From an uncultured Clostridia bacterium (GTDB lineage Bacteria > Bacillota > Clostridia > TANB77 > CAG-508), in NCBI GenBank assembly GCA_944391965.1, contig CALXVH010000009.1:1-53207 (forward strand): 53,207 nucleotides of DNA. The letters run 5' to 3'. This document shows positions 33,021-42,329 of this stretch, one piece after another. The position numbers and the translations under genes were made by a program. Positions within the stretch are counted from its first letter, which is position 1; each line of letters begins with the position of its first letter. The notes below the pieces were generated by a model. It saw nothing but the letters and a program-made list of their open reading frames with translations, was not told the origin of the DNA and searched no databases.

Positions 33021-33560
33021 ATGGAAAAATTAAGAGAACAATATGAAAAAGAAGTAGTTCCAGCAATGATGAAAAAATTCAATTATAAATCAATAATGGA
33101 AGTTCCAAAATTAGATAAAATCGTTATAAATATTGGTCTTGGAGATATTAAAGATAATCCAAAATCATTAGATAATGCTATGAATGATTTAGCTATAATT
33201 ACAGGACAAAAACCAATAGTAACAAAAGCAAGAAAATCAATAGCTGCTTTTAAATTAAGAGAGGGAGTTAATGTTGGATGTAAAGTAACATTAAGAAGGG
33301 GAAAAATGTATGATTTCGCATACAAATTATTCAATGTTGCTATGCCAAGAATAAGAGATTTCAGAGGAATTTCAGCAAATTCTTTTGATGGAAGAGGAAA
33401 TTTCTCTATGGGTGTTAAAGAACAATTAATATTCCCAGAAATAGAATATGATAAAGTAGATAAATTAAGAGGAATGGATATTATTTTTGTTACAACAGCA
33501 AAAACTGATGAAGAAGGAAAGGAATTATTAAAACTTCTAGGTATGCCATTCAAAAATTAG
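33021..33560 (+). CDS. rplE: 50S ribosomal protein L5
   Basis: L5 binds 5S rRNA and contacts the P-site tRNA. The 179 residues have [40 protein letters not shown] and the [20 protein letters not shown] end. GAAAGGAGG is upstream. rpsZ follows after 20 bp. Confidence 0.97.
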   Translation: MEKLREQYEKEVVPAMMKKFNYKSIMEVPKLDKIVINIGLGDIKDNPKSLDNAMNDLAIITGQKPIVTKARKSIAAFKLREGVNVGCKVTLRRGKMYDFAYKLFNVAMPRIRDFRGISANSFDGRGNFSMGVKEQLIFPEIEYDKVDKLRGMDIIFVTTAKTDEEGKELLKLLGMPFKN

Positions 33561-33580
33561 TCCAAAGAAAGGAGATTAAT

Positions 33581-33766
33581 ATGGCTAAAAAATCTTTAAA
33601 AGTAAAACAACAAAGACCACAAAAATATGCTACTAGAGAATATAATAGATGTAAAATATGTGGAAGACCACATGGATATATTAGAAAATATGGAATTTGC
33701 CGTGTTTGCTTTAGAAATTTAGCACATAAAGGAGAAATCCCAGGTGTTAAAAAAGCAAGCTGGTAG
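33581..33766 (+). CDS. rpsZ: 30S ribosomal protein S14, zinc form (type Z)
   Basis: A 61-residue S14 of the short, zinc-binding type. CxxC pairs are seen in [25 protein letters not shown]. The protein is in the 30S head. GAAAGGAG precedes the ATG. The zinc-free form common in other Firmicutes is not in this window. Confidence 0.96.
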   Translation: MAKKSLKVKQQRPQKYATREYNRCKICGRPHGYIRKYGICRVCFRNLAHKGEIPGVKKASW

Positions 33767-33792
33767 AAGATAAAAAAAGGAGGGAAACTTAA

Positions 33793-34191
33793 GTGAATAC
33801 TACAGATCCAATAGCAGATATGTTAACAAGAATTAGAAATGCAAGTGCTGCAAAGCATAAAACAGTTGACGTTCCTGCTTCAAAAATGAAAAAAGCAATA
33901 GCAGATATATTATATAATGAAGGATATATTAAATCTGTTGAAGAAATAGCAAACGAAAATCAAGGAATATTAAGAATAGCTTTAAAATATGATGAAAATG
34001 GGGCTAAAGTAATAGCTGGAATTAAAAGAATAAGTAAACCAGGATTAAGAGTATATGCTTCTGCTGAAAAATTACCAAAAGTTTTAAATGGTTTAGGAAT
34101 CGCTTTAATTTCTACATCAAAAGGAATTAAAACAGATAAAGAAGCAAGAAAAGAAAATCTTGGAGGAGAAGTTTTAGCATATATTTGGTAA
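33793..34191 (+). CDS. rpsH: 30S ribosomal protein S8
   Basis: S8 is a primary 16S rRNA binder and the spc operon repressor in E. coli. The 132-residue protein starts with GTG at 33793 behind [27 protein letters not shown]. The C-terminal signature [20 protein letters not shown] is intact. rplF follows after 27 bp. Confidence 0.97.
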   Translation: MNTTDPIADMLTRIRNASAAKHKTVDVPASKMKKAIADILYNEGYIKSVEEIANENQGILRIALKYDENGAKVIAGIKRISKPGLRVYASAEKLPKVLNGLGIALISTSKGIKTDKEARKENLGGEVLAYIW

Positions 34192-34218
34192 TTTTAACAA
34201 GAAGGAGGGAAAAACGAA

Positions 34219-34758
34219 ATGTCAAGAATAGGAAATGCACCTGTTGCAATACCAGAAGGTGTTGAAGTAAAATTAGACGGACAACATTTAACTGTAAAAG
34301 GACCAAAAGGTACATTAGAAAGAGAAATTCATAAAAACATAACAGTTACAATAGAAGATAATGTAGTTAAAGTTACAAGACCAGACGATGAAAACTTTAA
34401 CAAAGGTTTACATGGGTTAACAAGAACTTTAATTAAAAACATGATAGAAGGAGTAAAACACGAATTTACAAGAACATTACAAATTAATGGTGTAGGTTAT
34501 AGGGTACAAAAACAAGGAAATAACTTAAACTTAACATTAGGTTATTCACACCCAGTAATATTCGAAGCTCCAGAAGGAATCACATTTGACGTTCCAGATG
34601 CAAATACAATCATTGTAAAGGGAATTGATAAAGAATTAGTTGGTCAAACAGCAGCAGTTATCAGATCTAAAAGAGCACCAGAAGTTTATGGTGGAAAAGG
34701 TATTAAATATGATTATGAAGTTATCAGACGTAAAGAAGGTAAAGCTGGTAAAAAATAG
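34219..34758 (+). CDS. rplF: 50S ribosomal protein L6
   Basis: L6 lies near the sarcin-ricin loop. The 179 residues form two similar domains, with [19 protein letters not shown] at the start and the signature [20 protein letters not shown] and the ending [27 protein letters not shown] precedes the ATG. Confidence 0.97.
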   Translation: MSRIGNAPVAIPEGVEVKLDGQHLTVKGPKGTLEREIHKNITVTIEDNVVKVTRPDDENFNKGLHGLTRTLIKNMIEGVKHEFTRTLQINGVGYRVQKQGNNLNLTLGYSHPVIFEAPEGITFDVPDANTIIVKGIDKELVGQTAAVIRSKRAPEVYGGKGIKYDYEVIRRKEGKAGKK

Positions 34759-34787
34759 ACTTTAGTTTATAGAAAGGAGAGAGCAAA

Positions 34788-35147
34788 GTGATTACAAAAA
34801 CAAACAGAAAAATGGAAAGAGCAAGAAGACATGCTCGTGTTCGTAGAAAAATAAGCGGAACAGCTGAACGTCCAAGATTATGTGTATATAGAAGTAATAC
34901 AAATTTATATGTACAAGTAATTGATGATGTTGCTGGAAATACTTTAGTTTCAGCTTCTACATTAGATAAAGAAGTAAAAACTAAATATGCAAATAAAGAA
35001 GCAGCAAAAGAAGTTGGAGCACTTATAGCAAAAAGAGCATTAGAAAAAAATATTAAAGATGTTGTTTTTGATAGAGGTGGATATATCTATCATGGAGTTG
35101 TTAAAGAATTAGCAGAAGCTGCAAGAAATGGTGGATTAAACTTCTAA
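34788..35147 (+). CDS. rplR: 50S ribosomal protein L18
   Basis: L18 binds 5S rRNA together with L5. The 119-residue protein starts with GTG at 34788 behind AAAGGAGAG. Typical parts are [35 protein letters not shown] and the [20 protein letters not shown] end. rpsE follows after 68 bp. Confidence 0.97.
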   Translation: MITKTNRKMERARRHARVRRKISGTAERPRLCVYRSNTNLYVQVIDDVAGNTLVSASTLDKEVKTKYANKEAAKEVGALIAKRALEKNIKDVVFDRGGYIYHGVVKELAEAARNGGLNF

Positions 35148-35215
35148 TAAATAAAAAATAAAAACTTCTAAAATATATTAGGTATATTTAAAAAGAAAAG
35201 GAGGAAAGAAAACCG

Positions 35216-35707
35216 ATGCAAGAAGAGAATGCAGTTGAATTAAAAGAGAAAGTTGTTGCAATAAACAGAGTTGCTAAAGTTGTTAAAGGTGGTAGAACTT
35301 TTAGATTTAGTGCTTTAGTAGTTGTTGGTGACGGAAACGGACACGTTGGTGTTGGAAATGGAAAGGCAGCAGAAGTACCTGATGCAATAAAGAAAGCAAT
35401 AGATGATGCTAGAAAAAATTTAAAAGAAGTACCAGTAGTTGGAACAACAATCCCTCACGAATTTATTGGTAAATTCGGAAGTGCAAGAGTAATGTTAAAA
35501 CCAGCAGTAGAAGGTTCTGGAGTTATTGCAGGAGGAAGTGCAAGAGCTGTATTAGAATTAGCTGGATACAAAGATATAAAAACTAAAGTTCTTGGTACAA
35601 ATAATCCAAGAAATGTTGTGTATGCAACAATGAACGGATTAGAAAATATGAGAACAGTAGAACAAATTGCTAAAAAAAGAGGAAAAAAAGTTTCTGATAT
35701 ATTATAA
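35216..35707 (+). CDS. rpsE: 30S ribosomal protein S5
   Basis: S5 lies at the decoding centre and mRNA entry. The 163-residue protein has [37 protein letters not shown] and [29 protein letters not shown] precedes the ATG. Only 37 bp separate it from rplO, leaving no room for rpmD (L30), which normally lies between them. Confidence 0.97.
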   Translation: MQEENAVELKEKVVAINRVAKVVKGGRTFRFSALVVVGDGNGHVGVGNGKAAEVPDAIKKAIDDARKNLKEVPVVGTTIPHEFIGKFGSARVMLKPAVEGSGVIAGGSARAVLELAGYKDIKTKVLGTNNPRNVVYATMNGLENMRTVEQIAKKRGKKVSDIL

Positions 35708-35744
35708 TAATAATATCAAATTTTAAGGAGGTGCAATTTACGAA

Positions 35745-36179
35745 ATGCAATTAGGAGAATTAGGACCATCAAACGTTAGAATTAAGAGAAAAAGATTAGG
35801 TCGTGGTATCGGTTCAGGTCTTGGAAAAACATCAGGAAAAGGACATAAAGGACAAAAAGCTAGATCTGGCGGTGGAGTAAGAAGAGGATTCGAAGGAGGT
35901 CAAACACCTTTATATAGAAGACTTCCAAAAAGAGGATTCAATAATATCCATGCTAAAAACTATACAGAAGTAACTTTAACAATGTTAAATAAGAGTGAAG
36001 CTTCAGAAGTTACAGCAGAAAGCCTATTAGCAGAAGGAATTATAGGAAAAGTTAATGATGGAATAGTAGTAATAGCTACAGGAAAATTAGATAAAAAATT
36101 AACTGTTAAAGCTAAGAGATTTACAAAAGCAGCTGCAGAAAAAATAGAAGCAGCAGGAGGAAAGATTGAGGTGATTTAG
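35745..36179 (+). CDS. rplO: 50S ribosomal protein L15
   Basis: L15 is a late assembly protein of the 50S subunit. The 144-residue protein shows [40 protein letters not shown] and [25 protein letters not shown] lies upstream. Its stop abuts the secY start codon. Confidence 0.97.
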   Translation: MQLGELGPSNVRIKRKRLGRGIGSGLGKTSGKGHKGQKARSGGGVRRGFEGGQTPLYRRLPKRGFNNIHAKNYTEVTLTMLNKSEASEVTAESLLAEGIIGKVNDGIVVIATGKLDKKLTVKAKRFTKAAAEKIEAAGGKIEVI

Positions 36180-37502
36180 TTGTTTAAAACTATAAAAAAT
36201 GCATTAAAGACACCTGAAGTAAGAAAAAGATTATTATACACATTAGTATTGATTATAGTATTTAGATTAGGATGTTTTATAACTGTTCCAGGTGTAGACT
36301 TGGTACAAATACAAAATGCTATGCAATCATCAGGAAATACGCTAACAGGATTAATAGATATAATCTCTGGAGGAGCATTTTCTAGATTTTCAATATTTGC
36401 AATGTCAGTAACACCATATATTACAGCTTCAATTGTTATACAATTATTAACAATGATAATACCTTCACTAGAAAGATTAGCAAAAGAAGGTGGAGAAGTT
36501 GGAAGACAAAAAGTAGATAAGTATACTAAAGCACTTTCAATTGTGCTTGCTCTAATAGAAGGAATCGGATTATATTTATCTTATCAATCACAAGGAATAT
36601 TCGTAGATTCAGGAATATTATCAGGAGTGTTAGTCGTAACAGGTCTTATGGCAGGTACTGCATTACTTATGTGGCTTGGTGACCAAATTACTAATAAAGG
36701 AATTGGAAATGGAGTTTCAATGATTATCTTTATTGGTATAGTATCAAGATTACCAAGTGCGGTAAGTTCAATTTGGTCTTTAATAATGACACAATCAGGC
36801 TTTAGTACAACTGGATTATTAGTAGCTTTAGCTATTGTAATAGGAGCGTTAATTTTAGTTACAGCTGTTGTATTTATACAACAAGCTGAAAGAAGAATAC
36901 CAGTACAATATGCTAAAAAAGTTGTTGGAAGAAAAATGATGGGTGCACAAAATACATATATTCCATTAAAAATAGCTATGGCTGGAGTTATGCCAATAAT
37001 ATTTGCATCATCATTTATGACATTCCCAGCAATGATAATTCAAATATTCGATCCAAGTATTGCAACACATACAGGATTTTGGAATGTAATATATAATTTC
37101 TCAGTAGCTACTTCAAGTTCAGATGTGGCTATTGGTTACACAATAGCAAATGCAATAGTTTATTTACTATTAATAGTAGGATTCACATTCTTCTATATAT
37201 ATGCAACATTTAATCCAGCAGAGGTTTCTGCAAATATTAAGAAAAATGGTGGATTCATACCAGGTATAAGAGCTGGAAAGCCAACTACAGAATATCTATC
37301 ATCAGTGCTTACAAAATTAACATTGTTTGGTGGTTTATTCTTAGCACTTATAGCTATACTTCCAATGTTTATGAGATTTACAAATTTAAATGTAGCATTT
37401 GGAGGAACATCTATACTTATTATAGTTGGTGTTGCATTAGAGACAGTTCAACAATTAGAATCACAATTAGTAATGAGACATTACAAGGGATTCTTAGAAT
37501 AA
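36180..37502 (+). CDS. secY: Preprotein translocase subunit SecY
   Basis: SecY is the channel of the Sec translocon. The 440-residue protein has ten predicted membrane spans and the family signatures: GVDLVQIQNAM after span 1, FSRFSIFAMSVTPYITASIV, and the cytosolic loop QQAERRIPVQYAKK. It starts with TTG at 36180, directly after the rplO stop, behind GAGGTGAT. SecE is encoded at 1.1 kb; no secG is seen. A structured 164-bp gap follows. Confidence 0.97.
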   Translation: MFKTIKNALKTPEVRKRLLYTLVLIIVFRLGCFITVPGVDLVQIQNAMQSSGNTLTGLIDIISGGAFSRFSIFAMSVTPYITASIVIQLLTMIIPSLERLAKEGGEVGRQKVDKYTKALSIVLALIEGIGLYLSYQSQGIFVDSGILSGVLVVTGLMAGTALLMWLGDQITNKGIGNGVSMIIFIGIVSRLPSAVSSIWSLIMTQSGFSTTGLLVALAIVIGALILVTAVVFIQQAERRIPVQYAKKVVGRKMMGAQNTYIPLKIAMAGVMPIIFASSFMTFPAMIIQIFDPSIATHTGFWNVIYNFSVATSSSDVAIGYTIANAIVYLLLIVGFTFFYIYATFNPAEVSANIKKNGGFIPGIRAGKPTTEYLSSVLTKLTLFGGLFLALIAILPMFMRFTNLNVAFGGTSILIIVGVALETVQQLESQLVMRHYKGFLE

Positions 37503-37516
37503 AATTTATTGTATCA

Positions 37517-37545
37517 GGGTACGACTCTGAGATTTGCAGTCGTGC
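37517..37545 (+). repeat. Hairpin behind secY
   Basis: GGGTACGACT pairs with AGTCGTGCCC around an 11-nt loop (10 bp with one T-G wobble). No T-tract follows, so it is not a clear terminator; it could slow 3' decay or be a protein site. Confidence 0.6.
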
Positions 37546-37586
37546 CCATGCAATTAATTATTATATGGATATATTGGTTGTAATTG

Positions 37587-37638
37587 AATATTATTTTTTA
37601 AATATATACTGCAAAATATATATTTAAAAAATAATATT
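37587..37638 (+). repeat. Perfect 22-bp A/T-only hairpin between secY and adk
   Basis: The arm at 37587-37608 (beginning AATATTATTT, ending AATATATA) is the exact reverse complement of 37617-37638, with the loop CTGCAAAA. Every stem base is A or T. It lies 28 bp before the adk start. Confidence 0.8.
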
Positions 37639-37666
37639 TGCATAAGAAAAGATAGGAGTGAAGAAA

Positions 37667-38332
37667 ATGAATATTGTTTTATTAGGTGGACCAGGTAGTG
37701 GTAAAGGAACAGTATCAAATTTATTTGAAAAGACACAAAATATGGGTCATATTGCAACAGGAGATATGTTTAGAGAAGAAATAAAAAATGCAACAGAATT
37801 AGGAAAAAAAGCACAAGAATATATTGACAAAGGAAATTTAGTACCAGATGAAATAACAGTCAATATGTTAAAAGGAAAAATAAATCAATTTAAAGATTCA
37901 AATGGTGTAGTATTTGACGGATTTCCAAGAAATAAAAAACAAGCAGAAGCACTAGAAGAAATGCTAGAAAATCAAAATCAAAAAGTCGATTTAGCACTAT
38001 TTTTAGATATCCCAGATGAAGATATAATATATAGAACTGTAAAAAGAAGAATTTGTTCAAATAAAGATTGTGGAGCAATATATAATTTAGAATACAAGAA
38101 ACCAAAAGTAGAAGGTATATGTGATATTTGTGGAAGCAAATTAATTCAAAGAAAAGATGATAATGAGGAAACTATAACAGAAAGATTAAGAGTATATCAT
38201 GAACAATCAAAAGAACTTATAGAATATTATGAAGAAAAAGGTCTATTATATAGAGTAAAATTACATGCAAGTGTAAATATAACAGAAGAAATGGTAAGTG
38301 AATGGTTAAAAAACTATAATGAAAACAGATAA
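37667..38332 (+). CDS. adk: Adenylate kinase
   Basis: Adk balances AMP, ADP and ATP (ATP + AMP to 2 ADP). The 221-residue protein has the P-loop GGPGSGKGT (7-15), ATGDMFREE, FDGFPRNKKQAEAL, and a long LID with a four-Cys zinc site (CSNKDCGAIYN and GICDICGSK). The ATG at 37667 follows TAGGAGTG; the upstream GTG lies inside that site. Its place between secY and map is classical. Confidence 0.95.
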   Translation: MNIVLLGGPGSGKGTVSNLFEKTQNMGHIATGDMFREEIKNATELGKKAQEYIDKGNLVPDEITVNMLKGKINQFKDSNGVVFDGFPRNKKQAEALEEMLENQNQKVDLALFLDIPDEDIIYRTVKRRICSNKDCGAIYNLEYKKPKVEGICDICGSKLIQRKDDNEETITERLRVYHEQSKELIEYYEEKGLLYRVKLHASVNITEEMVSEWLKNYNENR

Positions 38333-38345
38333 GGAAGTAATATAA

Positions 38346-39116
38346 ATGATATATATAAAATCTCCAAAAGAAATAGAAAAAATGAAAGAAGCTTGTAAAG
38401 TAGCATTTCTTGCACAAAAAGCTATAGAAGCAGCAATAAAACCAGGAATTACAACTTATGAATTAGACAAAATTGCAGAAGAAACAATGAGAAAAAATGG
38501 AGCAATTCCAGCAGAAAAAGGATACCCAAGTGGAGTAGACGGTGTTCCAGATTTTCCAGCAAGTATTTGTAGTTCTGTAAATGATGTTGTAATTCATGGA
38601 ATTCCTTCTAAAAGAGAAGTGCTAAAAGAAGGAGATATTGTAAGTGTAGATTTAGTAGCATATAAAGATGGATTTAATGGAGATTGCTGTAGAACATATG
38701 CTGTTGGAAAAATAGATAAAGCAAGTCAAAGACTAATAGATGTAACAAAACAAGCTTTTTTTGAAGGAATTAAATATGCTAAAAAAGGAAATAGACTAGG
38801 TGACATATCACATGCAATAGGTGAATATGTAGAAAAAAATGGTTTTTCAGTAGTAAGAGAATTTCAAGGACATGGTATAGGAAGAGAAATGCACGAAGAT
38901 CCAGGAATTCCAAATTACGGAAAAGCAGGTAGGGGACCTAGGTTAGAACCAGGAATGACATTAGCAATTGAACCTATGGTAATTGCAGGAAAACCAAACA
39001 TTTTAGAATTAGATGATGGATGGGGAATTATAACAGAAGATGGAACAAGAGCAGCACATTATGAAAATACAATTTTAATTACAGAAAAAGAGCCAAAAAT
39101 CTTGACTATAGTGTAA
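38346..39116 (+). CDS. map: Methionine aminopeptidase, type I
   Basis: Map removes the initiator Met from new proteins. The 256-residue protein has MIYIKSPKEIEKMKEACKVA and the metal ligands typical of the pita-bread fold: Asp in IVSVDLVAYKDG and GDCCRTYAVG, His in FQGHGIGREMHEDPGIPN, Glu in TLAIEPMV and near ENTILITE. AAGGAAG precedes the ATG. It lies 13 bp after adk. The KOW-domain gene often found between map and infA in Clostridia is absent. Confidence 0.95.
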   Translation: MIYIKSPKEIEKMKEACKVAFLAQKAIEAAIKPGITTYELDKIAEETMRKNGAIPAEKGYPSGVDGVPDFPASICSSVNDVVIHGIPSKREVLKEGDIVSVDLVAYKDGFNGDCCRTYAVGKIDKASQRLIDVTKQAFFEGIKYAKKGNRLGDISHAIGEYVEKNGFSVVREFQGHGIGREMHEDPGIPNYGKAGRGPRLEPGMTLAIEPMVIAGKPNILELDDGWGIITEDGTRAAHYENTILITEKEPKILTIV

Positions 39117-39184
39117 AAATGGTGTATACTATATTAGCTATTTATAGTTAAATTAATGTTTAAATTATTCGGGAGGGAATAAAT

Positions 39185-39403
39185 TTGGCAAAAGAAGATG
39201 TAATCGAAGTAGAGGGAGTTGTTGTAGAAACACTACCAAATACTAATTTTAAAGTAGAACTTGAAAATGGTCATCAAATATTGGCACATATTTCAGGAAA
39301 ACTTAGAATGAACTATATCAAAATATTACCAGGAGATAGAGTAAAAGTAGAATTATCACCATATGATTTAAATAGAGGAAGAATAACATGGAGAGCTAAA
39401 TAA
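39185..39403 (+). CDS. infA: Translation initiation factor IF-1
   Basis: IF-1 occupies the 30S A site during initiation. The 72-residue OB-fold protein reads [40 protein letters not shown] and ends [10 protein letters not shown], the usual length and end. It starts with TTG at 39185, behind GGGAGGG. A long hairpin (39420-39476) separates it from rpmJ. Confidence 0.96.
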   Translation: MAKEDVIEVEGVVVETLPNTNFKVELENGHQILAHISGKLRMNYIKILPGDRVKVELSPYDLNRGRITWRAK

Positions 39404-39419
39404 ATCCTATTAACTTAGG

Positions 39420-39476
39420 TATGAAGTGTGAGATGAGATGTGTAGTTAAACCACACATCTGATTTCACGCTTCATA
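39420..39476 (+). repeat. Long hairpin between infA and rpmJ
   Basis: TATGAAGTGTGA (39420-39431) pairs with TCACGCTTCATA (39465-39476, one T-G wobble); inside, AGATGTGT (39436-39443) pairs with ACACATCT (39453-39460). No T-tract follows, so it is probably not a terminator. Confidence 0.7.
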
Positions 39477-39526
39477 ATTGCTCAAGTAAATGTATAAAAA
39501 ATGAGTAATAACAGGAGGTGTATCAA

Positions 39527-39640
39527 ATGAAAGTTAGAGCATCAGTAAAACCTATATGCCCAAAGTGCAAGGTTATTAAAAGAAAAGGTGTTGTTAGAGT
39601 TATTTGTGAAAACCCTAAACACAAACAAAGACAAGGATAA
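39527..39640 (+). CDS. rpmJ: 50S ribosomal protein L36 (zinc form)
   Basis: A 37-residue protein, the smallest in the ribosome: [20 protein letters not shown] with C11, C14, C27 and H32 as zinc ligands. AGGAGGTG precedes the ATG. A 167-bp gap separates it from rpsM. It is easy to miss because of its size. Confidence 0.96.
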   Translation: MKVRASVKPICPKCKVIKRKGVVRVICENPKHKQRQG

Positions 39641-39807
39641 TTAGACAGCATAGTTTATACATACAGTTATAATTGGGAAAACCAATTATACAAATCCTAT
39701 GGTATAAGCACAAAAATGGTAGCGGCTGAAGAGTATATCTCTTTATCAAATTTGTGTTCATATATAAATCTTAATACTTAAAAAACAAAAAATTTGGAGG
39801 TGCAATT
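39641..39807 (+). promoter_or_regulatory. Structured rpmJ-rpsM gap (possible alpha operon leader)
   Basis: TATAATTGG (39668-39676) pairs with CCAATTATA (39682-39690) around GAAAA. AGCACAAA (about 39708-39715) can pair with TTTGTGTT (about 39752-39759), enclosing AGAG/CTCT. The position just before rpsM is where S4-responsive leaders lie in some bacteria; no conserved S4 motif could be recognised by eye. Confidence 0.45.
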
Positions 39808-40176
39808 ATGGCTCGTATATCAGGAATTGATTTACCTAGAGAAAAAAGAGTAGAAGTTGGATTAACATATATTTATGGTATTGGTCTTTCAACATCACAA
39901 AAATTATTAAAAGAAGCTGAGGTAAATCCAGATACAAGAGTAAAAGATTTAACAGAAGATCAAGTACAAGCAATTAGAAAAGCAATCGATTCAAATCATC
40001 TATTATTAGAAGGAGATTTAAGAAGAGAAGTTGCATTAAACATTAAAAGACTTACAGAAATAGGATGCTATAGAGGATTAAGACATAGAAGAGGTCTTCC
40101 AGTAAGAGGACAAAGAACAAAAACTAATGCTCGTACAAGAAAAGGTCCTAGAAAATTAGTAAGCAAAAAGAAATAA
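39808..40176 (+). CDS. rpsM: 30S ribosomal protein S13
   Basis: S13 forms intersubunit bridges and contacts the P-site tRNA. The 122 residues include [20 protein letters not shown], a helix-hairpin-helix-like [11 protein letters not shown] and [29 protein letters not shown] precedes the ATG. Confidence 0.97.
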   Translation: MARISGIDLPREKRVEVGLTYIYGIGLSTSQKLLKEAEVNPDTRVKDLTEDQVQAIRKAIDSNHLLLEGDLRREVALNIKRLTEIGCYRGLRHRRGLPVRGQRTKTNARTRKGPRKLVSKKK

Positions 40177-40221
40177 TTTTTAGGCTCGAAAGAGTATAAA
40201 AAAGGGAGGTAAGCTAGAAAG

Positions 40222-40620
40222 ATGGCTAAAAATGTAACAAAAAAGACAGTAACTAGAAGAAGAGATAGAAAAAATATAGAAAAAGGTTCAGCTCATATTC
40301 ATTCTAGTTTTAACAATACAATAGTTACAATTACAGACGTTAAAGGTAATGTTATATCTTGGGCAAGTGCTGGAGGATTAGGATTTAAAGGTTCTAGAAA
40401 AAGCACACCATTTGCTGCAGGAGAAGTTGCAGAAACAGCAGCAAAAAAAGCTATGGAACATGGTTTAAAAACAGTTGATGTTTTTGTTAAAGGACCAGGT
40501 TCTGGTAGAGAAGCTGCAATAAGATCACTTCAAACAACAGGTCTAGAAATAAGCAGCATCAAGGATGTAACACCAATACCACACAATGGTTGTAGACCAC
40601 CAAAAAGAAGAAGAGTATAA
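40222..40620 (+). CDS. rpsK: 30S ribosomal protein S11
   Basis: S11 lies on the 30S platform near the E site. The 132-residue protein has [36 protein letters not shown] and the end [25 protein letters not shown] is upstream. It lies 45 bp after rpsM and 41 bp before rpsD. Confidence 0.97.
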   Translation: MAKNVTKKTVTRRRDRKNIEKGSAHIHSSFNNTIVTITDVKGNVISWASAGGLGFKGSRKSTPFAAGEVAETAAKKAMEHGLKTVDVFVKGPGSGREAAIRSLQTTGLEISSIKDVTPIPHNGCRPPKRRRV

Positions 40621-40661
40621 TTAAGAAATAATAAATTTGAAAGAAGAGGTGTAAAAGACAA

Positions 40662-41288
40662 ATGGCAAGATATAAAGATGAACAATGCCGTATATGCCGT
40701 AGAGAAGGTCAAAAATTATTCTTAAAAGGTAGCAGATGTTATTCAGAAAAATGTAGTATTGCTAGAAGAAATTATGGACCAGGAGATCATGGTCAAAAAA
40801 GAAATAAACTTTCTGAATATGGTACACAATTAAGAGAAAAACAAAAAACAAGAATGTATTATGGAGTTGGAGAAAAACAATTCAGAAAATATTTCGAAAT
40901 GGCTTCAAATAAAAAAGGAGTTACAGGTGAAGAATTATTAACAATATTAGAAAGCAGATTAGACAATGTTGTTTATAGACTAGGATTTGCTTCTTCAAGA
41001 GCACAAGCTAGACAATTTGTAAATCATGCACAATTTGATGTAAATGGTAAAAAATGCAGTATACCATCATACTTAGTAAAACCAGGAGATGTAATTTCTG
41101 TAAGAGAAATTAAAAAAGATAATGTTGCTATAAAAGCTAATGTAGAAGAAAACGCAAGTAGACCTACTCCAGATTGGCTAGAAAGAGATTTCGATAATTT
41201 ATCAGGTAAAGTAGTTAGATTAGCATCAAGAGAAGATATTGATTTACCAATAGAAGAACATCTAATCGTTGAATTTTACTCAAAATAA
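40662..41288 (+). CDS. rpsD: 30S ribosomal protein S4 (zinc form)
   Basis: S4 nucleates 30S assembly and in many bacteria regulates its own operon. The 208-residue protein starts [20 protein letters not shown], with cysteines (CRIC, then RCYSEKC) of the zinc-binding type, and has the S4 RNA-binding domain ([20 protein letters not shown]). AAGAAGAGGTG precedes the ATG. The gap to rpoA is 71 bp. Confidence 0.97.
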   Translation: MARYKDEQCRICRREGQKLFLKGSRCYSEKCSIARRNYGPGDHGQKRNKLSEYGTQLREKQKTRMYYGVGEKQFRKYFEMASNKKGVTGEELLTILESRLDNVVYRLGFASSRAQARQFVNHAQFDVNGKKCSIPSYLVKPGDVISVREIKKDNVAIKANVEENASRPTPDWLERDFDNLSGKVVRLASREDIDLPIEEHLIVEFYSK

Positions 41289-41359
41289 TAGAAAACCATA
41301 AAAGAATGGTAAATATTTTTAAAAGTTGCAAGCCAATGCAACTCTATTAGGAGGTAAAA

Positions 41360-42304
41360 ATGATTGAATTTGAAAAGCCAGACATACAATGCTTGGAAGT
41401 TGATGAAAAAAGAAATTACTCAAAATTTGTTTGTGAACCATTAGAACGTGGATATGGTGTAACAATAGGTAATTCATTAAGAAGAATATTACTTTCTTCT
41501 TTACCAGGAACAGCAATTACAAGTATTAAAATAGACGGTGTTTTACATGAATTCTCTACAATTCCAAATGTAGTGGAGGACGTGCCAGAACTTATTGTTA
41601 ACTTAAAAGATGTTCGTCTAAAAATGGATGGAAATGAAGAGAGAGTTATTAGAATTGATGCAAAAGAAGGAGAAGTTACAGCTGGAGATATAATAACTGA
41701 TGGTGTTGTAGAAGTTTTAAATAAAGACTTACATATTGCAACAGTTTCAGAAGGTGGACATTTAGTTATTGAAATGACAGTTAATACAGGAAGAGGATAT
41801 AATACTGCAGAGCAAAATAAGAAAGAAGGACAAGATATATCTGTACTTCCAATAGATTCAATTTATACACCTGTAAAGAAAGTAAATTATTCTGTAGAAA
41901 ATACTAGAGTTGGACAAATGGTAGATTATGATAAATTAGTAATAGAAGTTTGGACAGATGGTAGTTTAAAACCATATGAAGCTCTTAGCTTAGCGGCTAA
42001 AGTTATGACTGGACACTTAGAACTATTTATAGATTTATCAGAAGCTGCAAAGAATACTCAAGTAATGGTAGAAAAAGAAGAATCTAAGAAAGAAAAAGTA
42101 CTAGAAATGACAATAGAAGATTTAGAGCTTTCTGTACGTTCATTTAACTGTTTAAAGAGAGCTGGTATTGTAACAGTAGAAGATTTAGTAAATAAAACTC
42201 AGTCAGAAATGATGAAAGTAAGGAATTTAGGTAAAAAGTCATTAGATGAAGTAACAAATAAATTACATTCACTAGGATTAGACTTTGCGCCAGATGATGA
42301 TTAA
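41360..42304 (+). CDS. rpoA: DNA-directed RNA polymerase subunit alpha
   Basis: The alpha subunit scaffolds polymerase assembly (N-terminal domain) and contacts promoter UP elements and activators (C-terminal domain). The 314-residue protein has [19 protein letters not shown], the linker EKEESKKEK near residue 235 and the alpha-CTD with [19 protein letters not shown] and [18 protein letters not shown] precedes the ATG. beta and beta' genes (rpoB, rpoC) are not in the window. Confidence 0.97.
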   Translation: MIEFEKPDIQCLEVDEKRNYSKFVCEPLERGYGVTIGNSLRRILLSSLPGTAITSIKIDGVLHEFSTIPNVVEDVPELIVNLKDVRLKMDGNEERVIRIDAKEGEVTAGDIITDGVVEVLNKDLHIATVSEGGHLVIEMTVNTGRGYNTAEQNKKEGQDISVLPIDSIYTPVKKVNYSVENTRVGQMVDYDKLVIEVWTDGSLKPYEALSLAAKVMTGHLELFIDLSEAAKNTQVMVEKEESKKEKVLEMTIEDLELSVRSFNCLKRAGIVTVEDLVNKTQSEMMKVRNLGKKSLDEVTNKLHSLGLDFAPDDD

Positions 42305-42329
42305 AATAAATTAGAAAGGTGTGAAAAAA

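Noticed and set aside
33083-33553. Minus-strand ORF of 156 codons opposite rplE
   Set aside because: Antisense to the conserved L5 gene inside a co-directional operon; composition follows from L5 codons.
37502-37666. Operon end between secY and adk
   Set aside because: Two strong hairpins are present but neither has a GC-rich stem plus T-tract, and adk-map-infA normally continue the operon; no new promoter is clear.
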